From contig CM047428.1 of NCBI GenBank assembly GCA_026168455.1, positions 38,872,546 to 38,936,545 of the forward strand: a stretch of DNA of 64,000 nt. The letters run 5' to 3'. Below the pieces are notes generated by a model, which had not been told where the DNA came from, made no database searches, and worked only from the letters and a program-made list of their open reading frames with translations. The position numbers were made by a program, and so were the translations under genes. The stretch comes from Theocolax elegans (lineage: Eukaryota; Arthropoda; Insecta; Hymenoptera; Cerocephalidae). Positions 55,247 through 64,000 of this stretch are shown piece after piece; the first letter of the stretch is position 1, and each line of letters begins with the position of its first letter.

Positions 55247-56052
55247 TGTCAGCGACAGCTTAATCTTCCGAGAGACTAGATAATAGCGCTGCATGATGGG
55301 ACGCGAACCGCCCCACATCAATTTCATGCTCAGCTAAGTTAGTACAACCTAGCTTTGCATTCGGAGCAGTCAAACGCTTTTCCAACAATCATTGAGTTGT
55401 TTGCGTTGCGCTTCGTCAATATCTGCTAAGACAACGGCAGCTAGTGAGCAGGCCTCACCAATGCCGATAGCCGATACTTCAAGCTGAATTGCGTCAGCCA
55501 CGTTTTCAATCAGCAACTGATTTTCACGCGGCAACAAAACAGCGTTAAACGCACGAATAAAATCGGCACCGAGTATAGAATCGGCGTCGAGATCGCTCAT
55601 TACTAAAACATCTAAGTAATGGCGTTCATTCGCTAAATCAAACGGCAGCTCTAATCGTCCAAGTATTGGAGCGCGTTGGCCGTTAGCGAGTCGTGCACCT
55701 GGTCCAATATAAGGTGTAAGCGGTTTTCCAATGGCTGACGCAATCTGCAAGCCTAAGGAATTAATAACCGTGCGAGCCGCCCCTGAATCGTACAAAGCGC
55801 GTACGCGGAATCCACCGATTCCGATCTGCAGCCACCAGCGAGTAGACTGTAGAGTTCCTTCCTCAACTGGCGTTCCAGCGCGAGAATCGCAAACACCTTT
55901 TTCCGCTGATTGTCTGTCAATTCCGACAGGCAAAAGCGAGGGCATTTTCTCTGTTTGCGCAATTACTGATTGTGACTTATCACCATCAGAGGTCTCACTA
56001 ATAATTGGGGCGATAGGGACCTTATCTATTCGCCCCTTTTCTCGTTTCCCGA
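55247..56052 (-). pseudogene. pol: Gypsy-3 Pol remnant: protease, proximal copy
   Basis: Same protease region as 53960-54773, directly downstream of the intact gag in the -1 frame. One missing base near 55387 ends the frame after QRKQLND. This copy would be the one translated by frameshifting from gag. Confidence 0.88.
56007..56050 (-). promoter_or_regulatory. -1 frameshift signal: slippery site and hairpin
   Basis: On the - strand GGGAAAC (56050-56044) is in the -1 phase (G GGA AAC). After a 6-nt spacer, GGGGCGAATAG (56037-56027) pairs with CTATCGCCCC (56016-56007) with one bulged A and a 10-nt loop, a classical stimulator geometry. A second copy lies at 54720-54763. Confidence 0.85.
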
Positions 56053-58206
56053 GCACTCAGGACAATTCGTCTTGATATACCCGGGCCAACCGCAGCGATA
56101 GCAGTACACACGCTCTTTGGGACCTGCTTTCTTATCGCGGTTGCGACTACGCGCGGATTTTCCATTAGTAATGGATGATTTATTTTTACCATCATCCTTC
56201 CTCTCGGTACTAGTCACGCCAGATGGCTTATCAGAAACATTCTTTGCTCCTTTCGGCGCACCTGGTTTACTAAAATTACGCGCGTTTTGGCCTTTCTTAT
56301 TGGCGGAATTCGCACAAGAATTCGTATATTTGCTAAATCTTTCATCTAGCATCTTCTCTAAGAGTTTGGCCAAATTTTCCATTGTAGGTTCTGCGATACT
56401 CGCTACTTTTACCGTAGCATCATCGCTAGCAGCTTTTCCGCCCTTCTTACCTCTGGTATCTGGCTGCTTATAAGCCACAGAAGGCAGAACGCTCTTTTCT
56501 GGCGGTGGAGGCGCGGGAATATTCCGCTCTTCCTCGATAAGCTGACGAGCTAGCTGCACAAGCCTATCGACGCTTGTAACTTTTTCTTTCGGAACTAACT
56601 TCCGAACAGACGGCAACATGTTAGCATACAACATGTCTAGCTGAAACTGCGTACTTGGAGGCGCATCCATTCTGCTAAATATAGTTAGCAAGCAGAAAAT
56701 GTAATCGCGAGCAGGCTCTTCTCTACCCTGCTTGCGTGCTTGCGCTTCCGCCATTAAGCACTGCTGAAAGTTCTGCTCAACGCCATAACATCGTCGAGCA
56801 GCATTGCAAAAATCAGCCCAAGTATTCCAATCTTTCCGCGATTGGCGATACCAATGTAGCGCTACGCCAGTTAACAACTCCGAGAAAGCATTCAGTAAAT
56901 CCGCGTCGTAAATATGCGCTAACTTGCGACATTCTTCTACGCGCTGAATAAATTCCTCGATGCTTTCGCGTTTTTCGCCGGAAAACTTAATATTCCACTG
57001 GCGAACTGTGCGACCTACGTCATGTGACTGTATAGGCGCTCTAGTCGACATATTCGACAAGATTTGCGTAAGTTGATCGCTTGTAACTACAGGCACATTT
57101 TCCCCCCTTCCAGACTCTTGCCAATCCGCAGGAGCTGGCAGAGACGAGAAATTTGACGTAGGAGTCGGAAAATTTAACGCGTTTGCGTTTAAATGCGATA
57201 CAAGCGACTTTTCCGTTTGCGTGTGTAATACCGCTTGAGGTGCTTCAGGATGCTTATTCGTTTCAAAATAATTTAAATTAAAAGTATCTTGAAAATTTAC
57301 ACTTTTGCGATTTTTCCGCTGCTTTTCCGCCGCAATTGACGTTTGCGTCGGAAGCTGCGTACTCGTCGCAAAATCCGCTAATTGCTGCCTTAGATAATTC
57401 AACTCCTTCTCCTGTTGAAAGGCAAGCGATTGCGTTCTACTCAACTCCAGGGCTAAACCCCTTGGAGCGTTGTAGACTACGCCATTAGCTAATGCACATA
57501 AAACGATATCATTATCTATTTTATTATTTTCTTTTGAAGAAAATACCGTTCTTGGTATCGCACCTCTTGATTGTAAATGCGTACTCGCTGCTTGCGTCGT
57601 CGAGTACGTAGTTGTAGTAGCGGTCGTTATCATCGCGGTCGAAATGGTAGGAATTGGCCTTACCGGTATGGTTGTGTTAAGCGTTTTTATCGAAGTCAAT
57701 TCAAAATTTGATTTAAAATTATTTTCGGCGGTGTTTTCCGCCGCGTTTTCCGCAAGGTTCCCCGCGATATTTCCCGCGTTAACCTCGCTATGCTGCGATT
57801 CCGCATCGGAATCGGCAAGTTGATCGTCATTTGACTTCGAGCTATTGGCAAGCGGAGAGAATCCGCTCTCATACGCTCGATTGAGATTTTCAAATTGTCT
57901 GTGCGCAATCTGTACTTGCGCTTCTTCGCTAAATTTCGCATGTTTCAAAACGGTGCAGAGTCTTTGTTCACGACGAGTCCGCGAAACTAAATCATCGTCA
58001 CTAGTTGACTGGACGAAATCCGCGGCTGTATAATCGCCGCGTAAACGCCTATATAACCTGTCTACACGTACAAAGGGCGTACCGTCGCGCGTCAATTCTA
58101 GCTGATCAAGTACAGAATCGAATTGATCGCTTGTTAGATTCAAAATCCATCCTTGGATCTCAACTCCGTACGTTTGATCGAAATCACACTCGTTCATACA
58201 CGCCAT
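56026..58206 (-). CDS. gag: Gypsy-3 Gag polyprotein
   Basis: 726 residues. The N-terminal region has GDYTAADFVQ-like helices, then a long Asn/Ala/Thr/Ser linker (about 150-380). The gag domain spans about 395-560 (RQWNIKFSGEKRESIEEFIQRVEECRK, ALHWYRQSRKDWNTW). A Lys-rich tail leads to a single zinc finger CYRCGWPGYIKTNCPEC; the retroviral CCHC knuckle present in Gypsy-2 is absent. The start has the AAAATG context. It overlaps pol through the slippery site. Confidence 0.9.
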   Translation of the reverse strand: MACMNECDFDQTYGVEIQGWILNLTSDQFDSVLDQLELTRDGTPFVRVDRLYRRLRGDYTAADFVQSTSDDDLVSRTRREQRLCTVLKHAKFSEEAQVQIAHRQFENLNRAYESGFSPLANSSKSNDDQLADSDAESQHSEVNAGNIAGNLAENAAENTAENNFKSNFELTSIKTLNTTIPVRPIPTISTAMITTATTTTYSTTQAASTHLQSRGAIPRTVFSSKENNKIDNDIVLCALANGVVYNAPRGLALELSRTQSLAFQQEKELNYLRQQLADFATSTQLPTQTSIAAEKQRKNRKSVNFQDTFNLNYFETNKHPEAPQAVLHTQTEKSLVSHLNANALNFPTPTSNFSSLPAPADWQESGRGENVPVVTSDQLTQILSNMSTRAPIQSHDVGRTVRQWNIKFSGEKRESIEEFIQRVEECRKLAHIYDADLLNAFSELLTGVALHWYRQSRKDWNTWADFCNAARRCYGVEQNFQQCLMAEAQARKQGREEPARDYIFCLLTIFSRMDAPPSTQFQLDMLYANMLPSVRKLVPKEKVTSVDRLVQLARQLIEEERNIPAPPPPEKSVLPSVAYKQPDTRGKKGGKAASDDATVKVASIAEPTMENLAKLLEKMLDERFSKYTNSCANSANKKGQNARNFSKPGAPKGAKNVSDKPSGVTSTERKDDGKNKSSITNGKSARSRNRDKKAGPKERVYCYRCGWPGYIKTNCPECSGNEKRGE

Positions 58207-59163
58207 TTTGAATTATAAAAATTAAATAAAATTTAAATTTTAGGCCTTATTGGCAAAATAAATTCTCACAATTAAAAAAAAATTTATCGAACAAATTACA
58301 AAATAATTGCAAATCGCTATTAAATCATGCGCAAATTCGCTTAAATTTAACAAAAAAAACAACTAATTTGTGAAAAAAAAAACAAAATATTACAAATCTG
58401 CAACTTGTTAAAATAAATTTTCCAATTGTTTACAAAAAATAGAATAAAATTGAATTAACAAATATAATATTCAAAGTTTAAAAGAATTTAAAGACAAATT
58501 GTTTAAAGATAATAATTATTTAAAAAAAACAAAATTTTAAATTGCGAAGAAACGCTATTAAATTATTTTAATAATTTATAATAACAACAACAAAAAATTA
58601 AATTGAATTCAAATTTAAAAAAATAAATTAATTTACTTTATTTGCGCACACCCTTACATACACATACATACATGTACCGCGATACGCTACAATACTTATA
58701 TTTACCGCGTAAATCACACACACACTTACACGCACGCACGCGAAATAGACTAACTCAACCTAAATTGCGATTATACAGTTTACGAGAAATTATTAGAAAA
58801 GCAATAATTATATTTTCTGCGGTGTCGCTAATAATTATTTAAATAAACAATTAAATAATAAAAGAAGCACGAAATAATTAATTAATTCGCGATACGCTAA
58901 AATTAAATCGAAAAGGAAAATCGATTTACAATTCGAATAATATAAGATTCAAAAGAATAATTTCGAAATGTATAGAAAGTACAATATTCGAATATTATTC
59001 GCAGCGTAAACACCGCGAATCACCGCGAAACGTAAACAATGCGCTCGCTCGCTCTCGAAATGCTCGAAATAAAATCTCTTAATTTAACACGCCTATTGAC
59101 TGAATTGAAATTTAATTTTTAGACTATTATTTATAACTATTACGCGTAACGCTAATGACCATG
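58207..59163 (-). other. Gypsy-3 untranslated leader
   Basis: About 960 bp, very AT-rich with A/T tracts near gag and a region rich in CACAC/CGC near 58640-58750. No ORF is supported. Confidence 0.75.
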
Positions 59164-59177
59164 CACGTTGGGCGCCA
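59164..59177 (-). promoter_or_regulatory. Gypsy-3 primer binding site, tRNA-Lys type
   Basis: On the - strand TGGCGCCCAACGTG directly follows the 5' LTR, matching the 3' end of insect tRNA-Lys(CUU). Confidence 0.9.
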
Positions 59178-59951
59178 TGTAACGGTTTTGCTATTTTTAA
59201 TAACAATAAATAAAATAATAATAATTCAGAACCGTTAAAATAATAGTCTCATTTACACGATCGGCCGCGCAGTAATAATATGACTATAATAAGCCGTATA
59301 GGCGGAGGCGGCGGTAATCTTTACTTAGCGAAACGCGAGAAAAAGGAGTAAACAACAAAATAAGCAACAATGCAATATTTAATTAATAATTAAAATAAAT
59401 GTATTCAGAAAAAGTAATACAGGCGCGTCGCAGCGCGCGAAACGCAGGTCGATGTATACGCGAGGAATAAAGAGAGAAAGAGAGAGAGAGACTACAAGAC
59501 TGGCACTTACAGTGCGTGAGCCGCGATCGATGAATAAACCACCAGGCGAAGTCTGCGTAGTCGCTACCCTTTAGCTTCCTGGGCTGCGTCGTCGCCAAAC
59601 AAACTAATGTAACTCCACTGGATCACCAGCACAGCACCAGGATCACAAGCACGGGGCTATCAAAATATGGAGAGACCAAATCACAAGGTTTCTCACGACA
59701 GTTCAAATTAATCACACGACGGTTGAATTTAATCTCTCGGCGGTTGAGATTAGTCTAAGTGCTCTCGCACTTACGAACCGAAAACTCTCTCTCTCTTTCC
59801 CTACTTTTACCTTTACGAAGGTCCGCGAAAATCGCCGAAAATCGTCGAACGTCGACCTGTAACATCTGTAAAGATTAATACACAGGCTAGACAGAGAGAG
59901 AGAATGTAACGAGCAATGTAATATAATCAAATATTACATTGATTCGTTACA
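59178..59951 (-). repeat. Gypsy-3 5' LTR
   Basis: 774 bp, near-identical to 51387-52162; followed by the ATAC target duplication at 59952-59955. Confidence 0.95.
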
Positions 59952-59955
59952 ATAC

Positions 59956-62671
59956 TTAATTTTATGTATTTGAAATATTATTCTATTCAATTATTCAAGA
60001 TGAGTCATACTGAAAGTTAATTTAGACATAATTACATATAGACGACAATTAAAGGAGAGTTTGATTGATCGTTCAATTATTGTATAAAAAGTAAGAATAA
60101 AATTAATTATGAAAGTTATCTCTCTACATTGCACAAAAGGTAGTATTACACTTAATAAATCGTTAATACGTTATTTAAGTAAAGTAATTTAGTTATTATT
60201 TATAAAAATCGATTAAATAAAGTTTGCTTCCTTCTATAGGAAGTTTTGATAAAATAAAATTTTTCGTCTCGCTAAAAACATGTTATAAGTATGTTTTAAC
60301 AGGTCAAGAGTCAAAATCACGTGTTTTTAGGAAATGTGTACGTACACCGCCGTATTTTCGAAACTACTCGATCATTATCGCTAAGCTTGCATGTATAGTT
60401 TGCTTTTTATTTTTCAAATTCCGAAATAGACTTTGGTTATTTATTCTTTAAATAAATTATATTTAAAAGACAATTTTCAATTTTTGTAAAATTAATTTTT
60501 CAAAAATTTTGATATAGTGGGCATTTCACATCAAGTGGTTCGATCAAAATTTTAAAATGCATCAAATTTTAGGTACAGACTGAAAATCTTTTTCAGTAAA
60601 CAAAAAAATTTTTAGTTATTGAGATCAATTTGTGCAAAAGTTATTCAAATCTCAAAGCATTAAATTTTTCAAGTTTTTTCGTCAACACTTGTTTACCCTC
60701 CAAAATCTATCAACTTCAAGAATTATTTACCATTAAAAAGGTATTGCTTCAAACTTCTTATTCTTAGATTTTTAAATGATAAAATCAATTGTGGCGAAAT
60801 TATAATTTTTCAAGTTTAATATTGATATACAGTTTATGAGACATTGTCCTTGAGATTAGGAATTATAGCACAGAAGGATAATTTCTGGAGAATACCAGCA
60901 ACAAATATTACATGAAATGTTATGTAGTAAAATTAGATAGATTTTGAGTTAATAGCGGTAAACATAGCTGGTGACGAAAAAAAGTTGAATAATATAATGT
61001 TTTGACAAAAAAAATTCATAAAGCTATCGGTATAATAAAAAAAATTCATATGAAGATATTTGTGTCATTATTCTATATGAATTTTTTTCTCTAAAACTAT
61101 TGTATTTTGTATTGTTATTTGTATTGAGCTCAGGAGAAAATTTATAGATATATTTTTTGTTGCAAATAAAAAGTAGAATCTACAAGAATTTTTTATATTA
61201 TTAATTATCTTGAATTAAAAAAGTTCAGGTTCATCGGCAACTGACAGCCATGTTGAACTTTTTTATTTTTGCAGTTAGCTTTAGAGAAAAAAGTGTAAGT
61301 ATATCTTTTATCCTATTAATTATCCCACTAAGCGGTTTGGTATGCACAAAGTACATGTAATTAGAAGTATCTGTGATTTTTTTTCAGTAATATCAATTGT
61401 GCCGAACAATGTCGAAAATGAAAATATATGATTTTTTATTGACTTAATAATATTTAATTAATGGTTATAATAAAAATTTTATTGAAATCTTGATGTAATT
61501 TCCAATCTTAATGATATGTATAATTTTTTTTTGAAGGATGCATATATTTTGAGTTATAAGGTCATAAAAATTGGTCATATAAGTTAATTGTAAGTTTTAG
61601 TTATTAATATTAATTAATTTAAATAGCCAGACCTATAGACAGTGCCGTAACAACTATTCCCTTTACCCTGTACGCGAGAAAATGTACCCCATTACAACTT
61701 AATAGTTTACAATTATCCATTACTTATAAATTTTTGAATTATTTGTTTAACTGTTTTTTAAGCAAGAGAAATTTTATTCTGTAATTGGATTCATTACAAA
61801 ATATTACAAAATAATCCTATATTCAAAATTTAATTTTTTCAAAAGGCAAAATTTAGAATTGGTTTGCATTCAGGTTTCGCAAATGTCAGACCGAATCAAT
61901 ACTAATTGCACATGTATATTTTGTATTGATCTCAATGCAACATGGCTTTACTGTTAACTTTATTAAACGTTGCAATTAAAATATAAACAAAATTTCTTGA
62001 ATTTGGATTTTTTTTATATACTAACTTTCGAATGGCATATGCAGATTTTAAGTCCAATTTCTTCCTTAAAAATTAAATCGCACTAAATGTCATTCAATTT
62101 CGAAATCAGAATAGAGAGGCAGAATGAACGTTAGTTCTAATTAGCAGTTCTCATAGGACTCAATATATGTAGGATTTATATAAAAAAAGCTTAAACTATT
62201 ATCAGGTAACTATAAAAATAGTATGCGATGCCTTATTCTCTGAATCAACATTAGAATCTAATTTGTAATACTATTTTATTTTCATATTTTATATTTTGTG
62301 TATAGAAATTATGTATAAATACAAACGAATATACTTGACTTATTAATAAATACATCTAATTTTAAAATAATAACATTTAATTGTGCATGTAAAATAAAGT
62401 CGAGACACTGAATTTCTTTGTTTAAAAAACTGCTGTATTAATGAGAAAGTAAGTTTATAAAAGGTTAATTTAAAAGTTTTTCCATGACCATGATGATTAT
62501 ATTTTTAAATTAGAAATTTCGATCAAACATAAAGGCAATATTTCCATGATTCTATCTAATTTTAATGTATCAAATACTTACAGTTACACATTTTATGTAA
62601 AGATAATTATACTATTTATGAAAACACTTATAATTTATATGCAACAGTGATTTATTTGATTATATAATTAT
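59956..62671. other. AT-rich region without recognised genes
   Basis: 2.7 kb of low-complexity, AT-rich sequence. Small open frames have no composition or motif support. No tandem array or inverted ends are evident. It may be the interior of the transposon suggested by the ORF and short repeats to its right. Confidence 0.5.
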
Positions 62672-63667
62672 TTATTTATCAATATTCATAAAAAATACAT
62701 TTACAAAATTTGTAACAACATAATAGAAACACGTATAACTTATTATAATATTAATATCATTATTGTATGTAGAGTAAATTACTAGAGCTACATTCAATAA
62801 TTTATTTTTTGGTTTTATTTTTATCGGTTTACTTGATTGAGCTGTATCATCGAACATGAACCATAATCCTTCCGAGTTTCTGCAATAAGCTATGTAATGT
62901 CGAAATTTAAGTTCTCCAATGGGTTCTTTAAATTCAATCAGTCCTACTAAAGCAAGTTTTTGGTTACCAAGATTCAAGTTCGTATCTATGTCATCCAATT
63001 TTATAAAAGCATCATCATCATTAGAATTAAAATCACTTCTTTCTATATCAATACATAGAAAATGCTTTATTGTAATTTCAAATAGAATCAATAGCTGGTG
63101 ACATTTTTCACATAAAATTGTAGATTTAGTATCCAGTTTACTGTATATGATATTGGATAAATCTTTGGATAATAGTTCGATAGATTTTAATTGAACGCAG
63201 TTAAAATATTGATACACAAATACATCACAGTCCATGCATAATAACTTTGAAAAAATGTTTGGATACATTATCTCTATGAAAAAATTCCCAATTGATTTTG
63301 TCCAACACAATTTGTTATTATGTTTTTCTAAGCAAATTTTATTTAGGAATTTAGCCCTATCGATATATAATATTTTAATGTTAAGAGTAGTTACATATCT
63401 GTTCAAAAGTTCAAAAAATTCTTGTTTACATCCATTAAAGGTATTTTCTGTATTGTCAATAAAACTTTTAAAATGACTACTATTAAAATAAGCTGAAGTC
63501 AAAATTTCTAATATGCTATCAAAAAAACTTGAAGTTAACATAGACAACCTGCACTTGTTAACTTTTTTTGTTTTAAGGGAATTATAGTTTTTGATAACAA
63601 TTCTGTGTTTTGGGTTATTAGATGGCTTTTGATGACGAAGATTTATTTCCTCGCATTGCCTTCCCCG
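62672..63667 (-). CDS. ubiquitin-specific-protease-like (C19) domain protein, partial
   Basis: A frame open over 331 codons. The first ATG is at 63541, but in-frame sequence upstream to 63667 includes VNKCRL, which could hold the catalytic Cys box; that suggests this is a 3' exon whose start lies upstream. Seen motifs: SFFDSILEILTSAYFN after the Cys, paired cysteines CMDC and CEKC as in USP zinc fingers, LVGLIEFKEPIGELKFRHYIAYCRN with the putative catalytic His, and GLWFMFDD with an acidic partner. Order and spacing fit a minimal USP/C19 fold, which removes ubiquitin or a related modifier from proteins. Clustered short repeats beside it suggest it belongs to a transposon rather than the host. 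Assignment rests on motifs alone. Confidence 0.45.
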   Translation of the reverse strand, partial: RGRQCEEINLRHQKPSNNPKHRIVIKNYNSLKTKKVNKCRLSMLTSSFFDSILEILTSAYFNSSHFKSFIDNTENTFNGCKQEFFELLNRYVTTLNIKILYIDRAKFLNKICLEKHNNKLCWTKSIGNFFIEIMYPNIFSKLLCMDCDVFVYQYFNCVQLKSIELLSKDLSNIIYSKLDTKSTILCEKCHQLLILFEITIKHFLCIDIERSDFNSNDDDAFIKLDDIDTNLNLGNQKLALVGLIEFKEPIGELKFRHYIAYCRNSEGLWFMFDDTAQSSKPIKIKPKNKLLNVALVIYSTYNNDINIIISYTCFYYVVTNFVNVFFMNIDK

Positions 63668-63675
63668 TTAAAAAT

Positions 63676-63990
63676 ACTAGTATTGATTCAATATTGATTT
63701 TGAATTGAGATCAATAAGAAATCAATATTTAATTAGTATTGATTCTGCGTGAAATTTGTATTGAATCAATGCTAACTTTTTCCCAAATCGCAAAACTGAG
63801 TTTTTAGTTAGTTAATAATGAATCAATACTTAATCAATGCAGAATCAACACAAAATCAGTACCTATTTTCGCCTTCAGATTAATAAAAATGTTTTATAAA
63901 TGTTTCTTTTATAAAATCAATACTGAATCAGTAACAAATTCATACGTTATCAGTACTTAATCTGCATAATATGTTTAGCTAATAAATGCA
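63676..63990. repeat. clustered short repeats (ATTGATTC / GAATCAAT), possible transposon subterminal region
   Basis: At least a dozen scattered copies of AATCAATA-, ATTGATTC- or AATCAGTA-like words occur in both orientations within 315 bp. Such clusters are typical of subterminal transposase-binding regions in hAT or En/Spm elements. The terminus itself may lie beyond the window. Confidence 0.5.
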
Positions 63991-64000
63991 AAATTTGTAA

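Larger units (their letters stand above)
53939..56513 (-). repeat. 1.29-kb tandem duplication in Gypsy-3
   Basis: Units 53939-55226 and 55227-56513 are nearly identical, each running from the pol deletion junction (GCTGTCAGCGACAGC) through protease to the Gag C-terminus. Differences are a few single-base indels, for example one that truncates the protease frame near 55390. The deletion must predate the duplication since both units contain the junction. An assembly artefact is possible. Confidence 0.9.
51387..59951 (-). mobile_element. Gypsy-3, LTR retrotransposon with internal deletion
   Basis: 8.6 kb, - strand, flanked by ATAC on both sides (51383-51386; 59952-59955). LTRs of 776 and 774 bp differ by two substitutions and a 2-bp indel that I can see, so it is young. 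Gag and the third ORF are intact, but pol keeps only the protease, the first residues of RT and the integrase C-terminus. A 1.29-kb tandem duplication spans gag C-terminus to the deletion junction. It is non-autonomous and would need Pol supplied by a complete relative. Confidence 0.93.

Overview
This window looks like repeat-rich insect nuclear DNA. It is AT-rich, its recognisable genes carry GT-AG introns, and almost everything identifiable is a eukaryotic transposable element or a fragment of one. I see no ordinary host gene that I can name. Placement within insects (for example Hymenoptera) would be a guess.

The left three quarters form one deeply nested stack. The outer layer is a decayed En/Spm (CACTA-type) transposase gene on the + strand. 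Its N-terminal part lies at 900-1524 and the same protein resumes at 47114-48150, with a C-terminal piece at 48912-49178. Between these pieces sits about 45.6 kb that begins exactly with the 5' LTR of a degraded Ty3/Gypsy element (Gypsy-1, from 1525). Gypsy-1 is itself broken up: a CR1/L2-group LINE lies inside its 5' LTR (2686-7754), a PIF/Harbinger element inside gag (9285-14169), and two TTAA-flanked DNA transposons further along gag (14573-17459 and 17464-34390). The second TTAA element contains a young, full-length Gypsy-2 (18804-30489). Gypsy-1 resumes at 34395 with the rest of gag, a broken pol and the start of a third ORF, up to about 39590. There a second En/Spm fragment (- strand), two copies of an unclassified repeat (R) and another TTAA element (44127-46870) follow.

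The right quarter holds a truncated reversed LTR of the Gypsy-1 family (49585-50395), a 192-bp tandem repeat, and Gypsy-3 on the - strand (51387-59951). Gypsy-3 has a 4-bp target duplication, an intact gag and third ORF, but a pol with most of RT, RNase H and the integrase core deleted and a 1.29-kb tandem duplication. The far right is AT-rich and ends with an ORF resembling a ubiquitin-specific protease, next to clustered short repeats typical of a transposon end.

The most interesting shared biology is in the three Gypsy families. All use a tRNA-Lys-type primer site. All place the canonical slippery heptamer GGGAAAC in the correct phase at the gag/pol overlap. All carry inverted repeats at the LTR edges. 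All have an extra ORF downstream of pol, where an env would sit. In Gypsy-2 and Gypsy-3 this ORF ends in a Gag-like CxxCGxPGV zinc finger; in Gypsy-1 only its N-terminus survives.
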